From Bacteroidota bacterium (GTDB lineage Bacteria > Bacteroidota > Bacteroidia > UKL13-3): 64,000 nt of DNA. The notes below the pieces were generated by a model that was given only the letters and a program-made list of their open reading frames with translations, searched no databases and was not told where the DNA came from. Below, piece by piece: positions 1 to 8,671 of this stretch. Within the stretch, counting starts at the first letter, position 1. Each line of letters starts with the position of its first letter. The position numbers and the translations under genes are program-made. The stretch covers positions 56,496 to 120,495 of the forward strand of contig JAIXSO010000005.1 in NCBI GenBank assembly GCA_027484685.1, in the 5' to 3' direction.

Positions 1-1398
1 TACGATAAAAAAAATAATATCATTGGTTCTCACGAAGAAAATCCTTTGGCACAAGAAGGAGGAAAAGTAAAATTACTAAAGCAATTAAAGTTAAAAGGAC
101 AGGTTATAGCCATTGGCGATGGATACACCGATTACCAAATGCGCGAAAGTGGAATGGCTGAACAGTTTTTTGCTTTTACCGAAAATATAGCTCGTGAACG
201 TGTATTGGCCAAAGCCGATTACATTGCTCCAAGCTTAGATGAAATTTTATATAAAATGAAATTGCCTATGGCACTCTCTTATCCTAAAAGCCGAATAAAT
301 GCAGTTCTTTTAGGTAAAGAAACTTTTGCCACAGCACCTTATTTTAAATTAGAAGGATACAATGTTATCAAACGCGATTCATTATCGAATAAAGCATTAA
401 CTGATTTGAAAAATGCTTCTATCATTGTTTCATCTTTAAAGCAAGAAATAACTAATTTAAATAGTTTTCCTAAACTAATAAGCTTGGCAGTTTGGGGTAA
501 TAATAACCAGCAGTTTAATACAAACATGGCGCAACAAATGGCAGTGCCTATTTTTAGTTCGCCTTACGCCAATACACGGAGTGTGGTAGAGTTAGGTTTG
601 GGTTTTATGTTTCAATTATCGAGGCAAACCAATACCGAATTGCGAGGCAAAAAAATTGGAATAATTGGTTATGGAAATGCGGGCAGTTTAATGGGTGTAT
701 TAGCGCAGAATTTGGGAATGGATGTGCTTTATTTTGATGAAAAAGACCGCGCACCATTAGGTAATGCAATAGCTTGTAAATCGGTAACTGATTTGCTAAA
801 GAAGTCGAATTATGTGGTGCTACTTCAAAGTAAAAATACCGGAACTATTTTGGTAGAAAAGGAGTTAAAGCAAATGCAGCCAAAGGCATGTTTAATTAAC
901 TTAAGTTATGATGATTCTGTGGAGTTTCAAGCTGTGTTAAAACTGATTCAGCAAAAAAAATTATTTGGCTTCGCAATGGATTTTCAGCAAGAAGAAAATT
1001 ATTTGAAACTAAAACAAAGTAGTCAAATTATTGTAACGCTTAATCAAAGAAATAATACCTTAGAAACACAACAAAACATTGCAAGTTTTACGAGTGAAAA
1101 AATCATACAATACATTAACACTGGTAATATTAGCCGTAGTTTGAATTTTCCTGATATTCAGTTACCGGCCTTGCAGGGCTCACATCGTTTTATTCATATT
1201 CATCAAAACAAACCGGGTTTGTTAGCTAAAATAAATGCTGTTTTAGCTAAACATAAAATTAATATTACCGGTCAATATTTAAAAACAAACGAAACTTTGG
1301 GATATGTGATTACTGATGTTTCTAAAAAGTATGATAATGAAGTGATTAGTGAATTAAAGAAAATTGAAGCAACTATAAAATTCAGGGTGATTTATTAG
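1..1398 (+). CDS. HAD phosphatase (SerB-like) fused to degenerate SerA-like dehydrogenase with ACT domain, 5' truncated
   Basis: The reading frame is open from base 1, so the gene begins before the window; the TTG at 46 is not a real start. The first ~80 residues are the end of a HAD phosphatase of the phosphoserine phosphatase type (motif IV GDGYTD). Then comes a phosphoglycerate dehydrogenase (SerA)-like region: Rossmann loop GYGNAGS near 670-690, an acidic residue after beta-2 (YFDEKD), and a C-terminal ACT domain (HIHQNKPG, KINITGQ, ending FRVIY) closely resembling the serine-sensing ACT of E. coli SerA. By manual alignment the catalytic Arg (E. coli ASRGT) is Tyr at 907-909 and the catalytic His (TPHIGG) is Asn at 1042-1044; the Glu at 994-996 remains. 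A segment after NTRSV.EL is also shorter than in E. coli. I infer serine biosynthesis or its feedback control, with the dehydrogenase half probably inactive. Confidence 0.85.
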   Translation, partial: YDKKNNIIGSHEENPLAQEGGKVKLLKQLKLKGQVIAIGDGYTDYQMRESGMAEQFFAFTENIARERVLAKADYIAPSLDEILYKMKLPMALSYPKSRINAVLLGKETFATAPYFKLEGYNVIKRDSLSNKALTDLKNASIIVSSLKQEITNLNSFPKLISLAVWGNNNQQFNTNMAQQMAVPIFSSPYANTRSVVELGLGFMFQLSRQTNTELRGKKIGIIGYGNAGSLMGVLAQNLGMDVLYFDEKDRAPLGNAIACKSVTDLLKKSNYVVLLQSKNTGTILVEKELKQMQPKACLINLSYDDSVEFQAVLKLIQQKKLFGFAMDFQQEENYLKLKQSSQIIVTLNQRNNTLETQQNIASFTSEKIIQYINTGNISRSLNFPDIQLPALQGSHRFIHIHQNKPGLLAKINAVLAKHKINITGQYLKTNETLGYVITDVSKKYDNEVISELKKIEATIKFRVIY

Positions 1399-1511
1399 TG
1401 TAAATTAAAGTTTACGCAATATTTTATACTAAAACAGTTATTATTGCCTTTGTTCTCATTTAAACCTAAAAAACAATAGTAAATACTCTACTCTATATTT
1501 TAAATTTATTA

Positions 1512-4019
1512 ATGCAAAAAATCTTTTGTTTTTTACTCCTTGTATTGGGTATTTCTATTGCAGTTAAAGCTCAAAACGATAAGGCAATTATTAGTGGTAC
1601 AGTTAAGGATAGCATGGGGCAATTGGCCGAAGGTGTTACTGTTTCGGTAATTGGCCAAAAAAATACTGTGGTTACCAATGAAGATGGTTTTTATAAAATT
1701 TTGGTAGATGCCAATAATGCTGTTGAGTTAAAGTTTAATTATTTTAGTCAAAAAGGGCAAACATTTAGTTTACCTGCATTGGCTCCAAACCAAAAATACG
1801 AATTAAGTCCACGCTTAAATATTAGTCTAACTTTAGTAGATTTTATTGTTAAAGATGAAAGATACCGTGAACAAGCTAGTACATTTACCATAGATTCAAG
1901 GCAATTAACCATTAATCCGGCTCCAATGCCTGGAGTTGAACAAATTTTAAAAACTTTACCCGGTGTTTCTTCTAACAATGAATTAAGTGCGCAATACAAT
2001 GTGCGTGGAGGAAATTTTGACGAAAATTTAGTTTATGTAAATGATATTGAAATATACAGGCCTTTTTTGCCAAGAAGTGGTCAGCAAGAAGGTTTAAGTT
2101 TTATACATTCTGATTTGGTAAAAAGTATCAAATTTAGTGCAGGTGGATTTGAAGCCAAATATGGCGATAAAATGAGTTCGGTATTAGATATTAAATACAA
2201 AACGCCTAAAAAAATTACTTCATCCATAAATATTGGATTATTAGGAGTGCAAGCTGCAACCGAAGGTGCTTCAAAGAATTTGCGTTTTACTTATTTAATT
2301 GGAGCCAGGTATTGGAGTAATAAATATGTGGTTTCAACCCTCGATACCAAAGGCGATTACCAACCTTCGTTTACTGATGTGCAATCACTTTTAACGTATC
2401 ATTTTAGGTCTGATTTAAGCTTGAGTATTTTAGGAAGTTATGCTCAAAACAGGTATTTTTTAGTACCTACCGATAGGCAAACTACTTTTGGAACAGTGAA
2501 ACAAGCTTTACAACTTAATGTGTATTTTGGTGGTGCCGATTTAATGGAATACCGAACAGCAACAGGTGCAGCTAGTTTGGTTTATAATCCAACACGTAGG
2601 CTGCAATTAAAGTTAATTGGTTCTACATTTTATAGCAACGAAAATGAAATTTTTACCATTGAAGGTGCATATAGATTAAGTGAATTAGAAACCGACCAAA
2701 GTAGTAGCAATTTTGGAAGAGCAAAATCGCTTAGAGGTGTTGGTTATTTTATAAATAACGCCCGTAATGGAATTGAAGCAACGGTTATTAATATTGGCCA
2801 TAGAGGTAATTACGATAAAGGAAAACACAATATTCAATGGGGTGCTTTTGTACAAACTGAAAATATTAACGATAGACTTAAGGAATGGAATTACAGAGAT
2901 AGCGCAGGTTTTGCCCAACCTACTTTAGATGCCAATGGCAATATTACCTTACCTGATTATTTACGAACTCAGTTAAGTTTGAATACATTTAGGCTAAATG
3001 GTTATGTGCAAAATACCATGGTTATTGATAGAAACAGCAATATGGTTTTTACTTATGGTGTGCGCAGCAATTGGTGGAGTTACACCAACGAAAATGTAAT
3101 CAGTCCTAGGTTTCAGTTTGCTTTTGAACCCAATAGAAAACATAACAAACAAGTTTTAGATAACAGTAAAAATGATACCAATTGGGTAAAAAAAATGCGT
3201 AAAAATTGGGTAATCAAAGCCTCGTATGGTTGGTATTACCAAACGCCTTTTTACCGTGAATTGCGTAATTTCCAAGGGGAATTAAATGATAACATAAAAT
3301 CACAAAAATCAATTCATTATGTACTTGGCGCTGAAATGAATTTTAAGGCTTGGAAACGCCCTTTTAAATTTACTGCTGAAGCTTATTATAAAGATTTGAG
3401 TAACTTAATTCCATACGAAATTGACAATGTGCGCATTCGTTATTTTGCCGATAATACCTCAAGAGGATATGCCACAGGTGTTGATTTTAGGGTAAATGGG
3501 GAATTTGTAAGAGGAACCGAAAGTTGGGCTAGTTTAAGCTTAATGGATACCAAAGAAATAATTAGCAATCAGTTTACTACCCAAGGCGTGAAAGAAAGTG
3601 AAAGATATATTCCAAGATTAACCAATCAAGCATTTCAGTTTGCTATTTTCTTTCAAGATTATTTGCCAAGCAATGATAAGTATAAAGTAAATTTAATGTT
3701 GGTTTATGGTAGTGGTTTTCCATTTGGAATTCCTGACCGCAACAGGTATAACGATGTAAACTCTATGCCAAGTTACCGCAGGGTAGATATTGGTTTTACC
3801 AAAGATTTGATTCCTGAAAAATTAAAAGCCTCTCAGCGTAATTCTTTCTTAAAGCGACATATTAAATATGCCAATCTTGCCTTAGATGTATTTAATTTAT
3901 TAGGTGTTGATAATACCATTAGTTATACTTGGCTGCAAGATGCTACCGCACAAACATGGGCCGTACCCAATTATTTAACTAGCCGGAGGCTTAATATTAG
4001 GTTACAAATGAAATTTTAG
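1512..4019 (+). CDS. TonB-dependent receptor with N-terminal carboxypeptidase-regulatory-like domain
   Basis: Outer-membrane transporter of 835 aa. Residues 1-20 are a signal peptide ending VKAQ. Residues ~25-105 are a CarboxypepD_reg-like beta-sandwich (ISGTVKDSMGQ, VTNEDGFYKI). Residues ~120-230 form the plug, with the family signature YNVRGGNFDENLVYVND and SAGGFEAKYGDKMSSVLDI. The rest is a beta-barrel ending in an aromatic residue (RLQMKF), as expected for BamA-dependent insertion. The substrate cannot be told: no SusD partner or degradative enzyme is adjacent, and length and architecture are ordinary for Bacteroidota. It stands alone on this strand and is followed by a strong terminator. 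Confidence 0.9.
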   Translation: MQKIFCFLLLVLGISIAVKAQNDKAIISGTVKDSMGQLAEGVTVSVIGQKNTVVTNEDGFYKILVDANNAVELKFNYFSQKGQTFSLPALAPNQKYELSPRLNISLTLVDFIVKDERYREQASTFTIDSRQLTINPAPMPGVEQILKTLPGVSSNNELSAQYNVRGGNFDENLVYVNDIEIYRPFLPRSGQQEGLSFIHSDLVKSIKFSAGGFEAKYGDKMSSVLDIKYKTPKKITSSINIGLLGVQAATEGASKNLRFTYLIGARYWSNKYVVSTLDTKGDYQPSFTDVQSLLTYHFRSDLSLSILGSYAQNRYFLVPTDRQTTFGTVKQALQLNVYFGGADLMEYRTATGAASLVYNPTRRLQLKLIGSTFYSNENEIFTIEGAYRLSELETDQSSSNFGRAKSLRGVGYFINNARNGIEATVINIGHRGNYDKGKHNIQWGAFVQTENINDRLKEWNYRDSAGFAQPTLDANGNITLPDYLRTQLSLNTFRLNGYVQNTMVIDRNSNMVFTYGVRSNWWSYTNENVISPRFQFAFEPNRKHNKQVLDNSKNDTNWVKKMRKNWVIKASYGWYYQTPFYRELRNFQGELNDNIKSQKSIHYVLGAEMNFKAWKRPFKFTAEAYYKDLSNLIPYEIDNVRIRYFADNTSRGYATGVDFRVNGEFVRGTESWASLSLMDTKEIISNQFTTQGVKESERYIPRLTNQAFQFAIFFQDYLPSNDKYKVNLMLVYGSGFPFGIPDRNRYNDVNSMPSYRRVDIGFTKDLIPEKLKASQRNSFLKRHIKYANLALDVFNLLGVDNTISYTWLQDATAQTWAVPNYLTSRRLNIRLQMKF

Positions 4020-4023
4020 GTTT

Positions 4024-4066
4024 AAAACGTGACAGGTTTTTATAAACTTATCACGTTTTTCTTTTT
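4024..4066 (+). terminator. Rho-independent terminator after the TonB-dependent receptor
   Basis: AAACGTGA pairs with TCACGTTT, the stem extends inward through AGGTTT/AAACTT with wobble pairs, and it is followed by a T-rich tract (TTTTTCTTTTT). Confidence 0.8.
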
Positions 4067-4170
4067 CTACCGAAAAAATTAAATGATTGTACATATATAA
4101 AATTAGCTGAAAATCAAAAAGTTTTGCTTTTATAAAAAAACAGTATTAATTGCAGTTAAAAAAATAAATA

Positions 4171-4509
4171 ATGGTAGATTTATCCAATTTAGAAGGTGAT
4201 ATTCAAAAATATTTAGATGGTGGTTTTAGTAAAGATGAAATAATAAGTAGTTTATTAATTAAAGGTTATGCAAAGGCCGATATTGATGAGGCTTTAAACA
4301 AAATACCTGAAAATAGTTATGGTGAAAACAGCACTCCTTCGTCTGATTCTGGAAGCTCTATAAAAAGTGTTCTAATCGGAATTGTTATGGTAATAATAAT
4401 TATTTACCGGTTTGCTAGGGTTGCCAACGGCAATGGAAATATTTTTTATATCATCAGTTTAATTGCCGCCATTATTATTGCTGTACTCTATTTTTCGAGG
4501 AAAAGATAA
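4171..4509 (+). CDS. Small two-TM membrane protein of unknown function
   Basis: I do not recognise this 112-aa protein. Residues 1-45 look like a short helical bundle (LEGDIQKYLDGGF, DEIISSLLIKGYAKADIDEAL), resembling the UBA/SHOCT-like helical hairpins found at the ends of small bacterial membrane proteins. Then comes a Ser/Gly-rich linker and two hydrophobic helices (about 68-85 and 92-108) ending in a basic SRKR tail. It lies 33 bp upstream of the ClC channel gene on the same strand, so co-transcription is plausible. No catalytic motif is visible. Confidence 0.6.
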   Translation: MVDLSNLEGDIQKYLDGGFSKDEIISSLLIKGYAKADIDEALNKIPENSYGENSTPSSDSGSSIKSVLIGIVMVIIIIYRFARVANGNGNIFYIISLIAAIIIAVLYFSRKR

Positions 4510-4542
4510 CCTACAAGTAAATAAACTTGTTAAATTTGCTTA

Positions 4543-6324
4543 ATGGAATTTAAGCTAATAAAGAAAATGCACTCCGTTATAGAGTGGATTCAATTTAGGC
4601 TTACTAATAAGCAGTTTATTTTACTTTCTAGCGTATTAGTCGGCTTATCTGTAGGTTTAGCTGCCATTGTTTTAAAAACAGCAGTACATGCCATCTACCT
4701 TGCTTCTACTTACAAGGGGTTAGGAAATTACAAATACCTTTTTTTGTTTTTTCCATTAATAGGCATTTTTTTAACAGTTATAGTCATAAAGAATTTGTTA
4801 AAAGGAAAGTTAGAAAAGGGACTTTCACATATTCATTATGCTATTGCCAAAAAATCGAGCTTGCTGCCGCAAGAACAAATGTATGCGCAAATTACCACAA
4901 GTTCTTTAACAGTTGGTTTGGGTGGTTCAGCGGGGTTGGAGGCACCTATTGTACTTACTGGTGCTGCATTTGGAAGTAATTATGCCAAAACCTATAATTT
5001 AAGTTATAGCGAACGAACACTTTTATTGGCTTGCGGAATAGCAGCAGGTATTGGTGCTACTTTTAATGCTCCCATAGCTGGAGTTTTATTTGCTTTAGAA
5101 GTACTGTTGGTTGATATTAGTATTTCGGCCTTTACACCTTTAATTATCTCGGCTGCTACAGGTGCACTCATCTCTAAAATTATTTTGCAAGATGATATTT
5201 TATTGAGCTTTAGCTTACAAATGCCCTTTAATTGTAACAATGTTCCGCAATATATTTTACTAGGTGTTTTTGCTGGATTAATATCTGTTTACCATTCACG
5301 TACTTTTTCGAAAATTGAAGGGTTATTTAGCAAGCGTAAGCAAAAAACGTATCCTAATGTAATAATAGGAGGGCTCTTGTTAGCAGGTTTAATTTTTGCA
5401 TTTCCATCCTTATTTGGCGAGGGTTATCAAAGCATTAAACATCTTGCCTTGCAACAACCTGAAGATATTTTAATAAACAGTTTTTTCGAAAAATTTAGAG
5501 GCAATGAAGTGGTTGTTTTGGTTTTTGTTGGATTACTTATTTTTATTAAATCAATAGCTACAGGATTAACTTTAGGAAGTGGAGGTAATGGAGGTAATTT
5601 TGCACCTTCTTTATTTGTAGGCGCCTATTTAGGTTTTTTCTTTTCAAGGCTTTTAAATATGTTAGGTTTTACCAATTTGCCTGAAAGTAATTTTACCATT
5701 GTAGGCATGGCGGGTATTTTAAGTGGATTGTATCATGCACCTTTAACTGCCATATTTTTAATTGCTGAAATTACCGGAGGCTACACTTTAATGATTCCCT
5801 TAATGATTGTATCTTCTATAAGTTTTGCCATTTCAAAATATTTTGAACCATACTCTATGGATGTAAAAAAATTAGCTTTAAGTGGAAAAGTTTTTACCAA
5901 TGATAAAGACCAAAACATATTGGCTACCATCTCAACATCTAACTTAATTGAAACCAATTTTCAGGCTGTTTTAGCTTCACTTAATTTAGGTGGATTGGTA
6001 AATGTTATAGCTCAATCAAAACGCAATATTTTCCCTGTTTTAGATAGCAATAACAAGTTGTTGGGAATTATTATTTTAGATAATATTAGAGAAATAATTT
6101 TTAAAACGGAACTTTATGAAAAAATAATAGTTCGCGATTTGATGAATCCTGCGCCAGCCGTCATTTCCGCTAATCAAAGCATGGAAAGTGTAATGAAAAT
6201 TTTTGACGAAACAGGGGCATGGAATTTACCTGTAGCTGATAATGGAATTTATATTGGCTTTGTTTCTAAATCAAGTATTTTTTCAAGTTATAGGTCGCAA
6301 CTTAAGTCAACTACCATTGAGTAA
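4543..6324 (+). CDS. ClC-type chloride channel/transporter with C-terminal CBS domains
   Basis: Integral membrane anion channel or H+/Cl- antiporter of 593 aa. The gating-glutamate motif is present as GSAGLEAP (Glu133), matching the G(K/R)EGP region of ClC proteins. A second pore motif GGNGGNFAPSLFVGA matches GxFxP. About ten hydrophobic helices span residues 25-435. Residues ~455-590 hold two CBS repeats (e.g. VRDLMNPAPAVIS and the final half), which in this family bind nucleotides and regulate gating. Glu133 is kept; I did not resolve the second, internal-gate glutamate that separates exchangers from channels. The gene follows the small membrane protein by 33 bp. Confidence 0.93.
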   Translation: MEFKLIKKMHSVIEWIQFRLTNKQFILLSSVLVGLSVGLAAIVLKTAVHAIYLASTYKGLGNYKYLFLFFPLIGIFLTVIVIKNLLKGKLEKGLSHIHYAIAKKSSLLPQEQMYAQITTSSLTVGLGGSAGLEAPIVLTGAAFGSNYAKTYNLSYSERTLLLACGIAAGIGATFNAPIAGVLFALEVLLVDISISAFTPLIISAATGALISKIILQDDILLSFSLQMPFNCNNVPQYILLGVFAGLISVYHSRTFSKIEGLFSKRKQKTYPNVIIGGLLLAGLIFAFPSLFGEGYQSIKHLALQQPEDILINSFFEKFRGNEVVVLVFVGLLIFIKSIATGLTLGSGGNGGNFAPSLFVGAYLGFFFSRLLNMLGFTNLPESNFTIVGMAGILSGLYHAPLTAIFLIAEITGGYTLMIPLMIVSSISFAISKYFEPYSMDVKKLALSGKVFTNDKDQNILATISTSNLIETNFQAVLASLNLGGLVNVIAQSKRNIFPVLDSNNKLLGIIILDNIREIIFKTELYEKIIVRDLMNPAPAVISANQSMESVMKIFDETGAWNLPVADNGIYIGFVSKSSIFSSYRSQLKSTTIE

Positions 6325-6542
6325 AACAACATTAGATAATCCATTTTTTTGAACTGTAAAGGGCTAAAATTTTTAAGAACATATTATTAGAAATTTGTAC
6401 TAGAAAGTAATTTTTTTATCAAATAATTAAATCTTTACTTTTACTAAAACCACATCATTTGGATAAAATTTATTAGAAATTTATAAAAAATATTCTATCA
6501 TTCCACTTTATTTTAAATTTTCATAATTCATTTTTTTAAAGC

Positions 6543-7976
6543 ATGGCATTAAGTAGATTTTGGTCTTTTATTATAGCGTTAAGCATTATTTTTATTTTTT
6601 ATATGCTTGGCAGCAACCAAATGTATAACCTTGGCCAATTGGTTAATGGAAAACAAAACGATGCTTTGGTGGTGGCCGAGTTTCAGGCAACTCATTTTCA
6701 ACAAACTGATTCGGTTTTATTTGCCAATATGCAATTAAATAAAGCTACCGGTTTTGCTCAAAACGATACCGTTTACAGGCTTTTAGATAACGGAATAGTA
6801 GAAGTTTGTAAAGGCAAACAATCGGCTGATGGCATTTTTGTTACATGTAAAAATACCATAATCGATATTTGGCTGCCCTTAATTGGCTATTTAACTTTTT
6901 TCTGTGGTTTATTGCATTTATTAAACGATTCGAATGCCATTACCAAATTAGCTAAAGTATTAACACCATTTTTTGTAAAAATATTTCCTGAATTGCCCAA
7001 AGGACATGCGGCTTACGGTTTTATGACCATGAATTTTGCCGCTAATTTTTTAGGATTGGATAATGCCGCAACTCCTTTTGGATTAAAAGCCATGGAAAGC
7101 ATGCAGGAAGTAAATGCCGATAAAGAAAAGGCTTCTAATAGTCAAATTATGTTTTTGTGTTTGCATGCTGCTGGTTTAACTTTAATTCCAACCTCAATAA
7201 TTGGTTATAGAGCAGCGCAAAATGCGGTAAACCCTTCAGATATTATGTTGCCAACCATTATTACTTCGTTTGTAGGAACATTGGCAGCTTTAATTTTTGT
7301 AAGTATCAAACAACGAATTAACTTGATTAATTTAGTAGTTATTGGATTTGTAACAGCAGTGAGTGCTTTAATTGGTTTGGTTTTATTTTATGTAAATAAA
7401 TTAGATGGAATTGAAAAATTTCACTTTACGGGCAATTTGAGTAATGGTGTTTTGTTATTTATTATTTTAGCCATAATTGGGTATGGTATTTTAAACGAAA
7501 AAGTGTTTAAAGCCAATAATACCAATATTTTCGACTCGTTTGTTAATGGTGCTAAAGATGGTTTTACAACAGGTGTGCGCGTATTGCCTTATATGATTGC
7601 CATGCTGGTGGCTTTAAGTATTTTCCGTAATTCAGGTTTAATGAATATAGTAATGGGAGGAATTACTTCGTTGTTAAACGTTTTTAAAGTTGACCCACAA
7701 GTGATCAATGCAATTCCTGTTGCCATTATGCGTCCTTTCAGTGCAGGTGGTTCACGTGGTTTTATGCTCGATGCTATGAAAACCTATGGTCCAGATAGTC
7801 TTACTGGCCAATTATCTTGTTTGTTTCAAGGTGCAGCTGAAACTACTTTTTATGTGGTAGCATTGTATTTTGGTTCGGTAAATATTAAAGACAGTCGCTA
7901 TACGCTAAGCATTATGCTTTTGGTAGATTTTGTTTGTGTGATAGCAGGAATTTTTGTTTGTAAAATGTATTTTTAG
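6543..7976 (+). CDS. Nucleoside recognition (Gate) domain membrane protein, SpmA-SpmB fusion
   Basis: A 477-aa polytopic membrane protein. The N-terminal half resembles SpmA (motif LGLDNAATPFGLKAMESMQE around residues 170-190) and the C-terminal half resembles SpmB (GFTTGVRVLPYMIAMLVAL, then MRPFSAGGSRGFM). In Bacillus these are two separate spore-maturation proteins; in Bacteroidota the fused form is common although these bacteria do not sporulate, so the transported substrate is unknown. A loop after the first helix (~residues 30-100) is predicted to be extracytoplasmic. The preceding 218 bp are very AT-rich with no other feature I can support. The gene appears monocistronic. Confidence 0.85.
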   Translation: MALSRFWSFIIALSIIFIFYMLGSNQMYNLGQLVNGKQNDALVVAEFQATHFQQTDSVLFANMQLNKATGFAQNDTVYRLLDNGIVEVCKGKQSADGIFVTCKNTIIDIWLPLIGYLTFFCGLLHLLNDSNAITKLAKVLTPFFVKIFPELPKGHAAYGFMTMNFAANFLGLDNAATPFGLKAMESMQEVNADKEKASNSQIMFLCLHAAGLTLIPTSIIGYRAAQNAVNPSDIMLPTIITSFVGTLAALIFVSIKQRINLINLVVIGFVTAVSALIGLVLFYVNKLDGIEKFHFTGNLSNGVLLFIILAIIGYGILNEKVFKANNTNIFDSFVNGAKDGFTTGVRVLPYMIAMLVALSIFRNSGLMNIVMGGITSLLNVFKVDPQVINAIPVAIMRPFSAGGSRGFMLDAMKTYGPDSLTGQLSCLFQGAAETTFYVVALYFGSVNIKDSRYTLSIMLLVDFVCVIAGIFVCKMYF

Positions 7977-8000
7977 GAAAAGTGTGATATCCTAATTCTA

Positions 8001-8029
8001 TTGCATTTAAAATTAGTTTACTATCTTTG
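8001..8029 (+). promoter_or_regulatory. Bacteroidota-type promoter of the DUF433/DUF5615 pair
   Basis: A perfect -7 element TAtcTTTG lies at 8022-8029, with TTG at 8001-8003 as a possible -33 element 18 bp upstream. The -7 box ends only 5 nt before the ATG at 8035, so the mRNA would be leaderless or nearly so. Confidence 0.5.
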
Positions 8030-8034
8030 AAGTA

Positions 8035-8259
8035 ATGAAACATTATTCTGAAATTATTACGATTAATTCTGATGTAAGATTTGGAAAACCTTGTATTAGA
8101 GGAATGAGAATTACTGTTTTTGATATTCTCAATTGGCTTGCTTCTGGCATGTCAAACTTGGATATTATTCAGGATTACCCAGAATTAAACGAGGATGACA
8201 TTAAAGCTGCTTTAGCTTATGCTGCGGACAGAGAGCATAGAATTAGATTTGCTTCATGA
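8035..8259 (+). CDS. DUF433 domain antitoxin-like protein
   Basis: A 74-aa protein of the DUF433 family, a small winged-helix-like fold regularly encoded just upstream of PIN-like proteins. Recognisable features are I.INSDVRFGKPCIRGMRITV near the N-terminus, the helix segment DILNWLASGMSNLDIIQDYPEL and the DIKAALAYAADRE tail. By family association it is the antitoxin or DNA-binding partner. The stop codon overlaps the start of the next gene by four bases (ATGA at 8256-8259), indicating translational coupling. No direct evidence of toxicity or neutralisation can be read from sequence. Confidence 0.85.
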   Translation: MKHYSEIITINSDVRFGKPCIRGMRITVFDILNWLASGMSNLDIIQDYPELNEDDIKAALAYAADREHRIRFAS

Positions 8260-8597
8260 GATTGCTTTTTGATCAAAATATATCATTTAGAGTTGTAAAT
8301 CTTTTAAAAGACACTTTTCCAAATGCTAGACATGTAAAGGACTTTGATTTGCAATTTTCTTCAGATAGAGAAATATGGCAATTTGCTAAAAGTAACCAGT
8401 ATCATATTGTTACATTTGACACAGACTTTTACGATTTAGTAACATTGTATAGTTATCCTCCTAAAATAATTTGGATGAGATTGGGTAATACTTCAACCGT
8501 AAATTTATCTTCAATTATTTTGAAAAATTGTGATCAGATTGCTTCATTTGTAGATGAAAATCAAATTGAATTTGGTTGCTTGGAAATAACGCATTAA
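8256..8597 (+). CDS. DUF5615 PIN-like toxin component
   Basis: A 113-aa protein of the DUF5615 family (PIN-like; related to the Mut7-C fold). N-terminal LLFDQNIS supplies the first acidic residue, AKSNQYHIVTFDTDFYDL the central acidic cluster, and PPKIIWMRLGNTST the characteristic strand near residue 75-85. These acidic residues would form a metal-binding nuclease site by analogy with PIN domains. It overlaps its DUF433 partner by 4 bp. Toxin activity is inferred from family and arrangement only. Position next to dnaA is probably incidental, since a bidirectional terminator separates them. Confidence 0.85.
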   Translation: MRLLFDQNISFRVVNLLKDTFPNARHVKDFDLQFSSDREIWQFAKSNQYHIVTFDTDFYDLVTLYSYPPKIIWMRLGNTSTVNLSSIILKNCDQIASFVDENQIEFGCLEITH

Positions 8598-8618
8598 ATT
8601 CTAACCTCTTACCAATAA

Positions 8619-8653
8619 AAAAATCCTGTTTAGCTTAACTAAACAGGATTTTT
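8619..8653. terminator. Bidirectional terminator between the toxin-antitoxin pair and dnaA
   Basis: Perfect 15-bp inverted repeat AAAAATCCTGTTTAG / CTAAACAGGATTTTT with a 5-nt loop. T-runs on both strands serve the two convergent genes. Confidence 0.9.
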
Positions 8654-8671
8654 GTTTTATTAGGTAGTCTT

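Noticed and set aside
1512..4019. A SusC/SusD polysaccharide-utilisation locus
   Set aside because: The TonB-dependent receptor has no SusD homologue, glycosidase or regulator beside it.
6325..6542. Small RNA or small protein in the AT-rich gap before the SpmA-SpmB gene
   Set aside because: No convincing hairpin with terminator, promoter pair or conserved-looking open frame seen.
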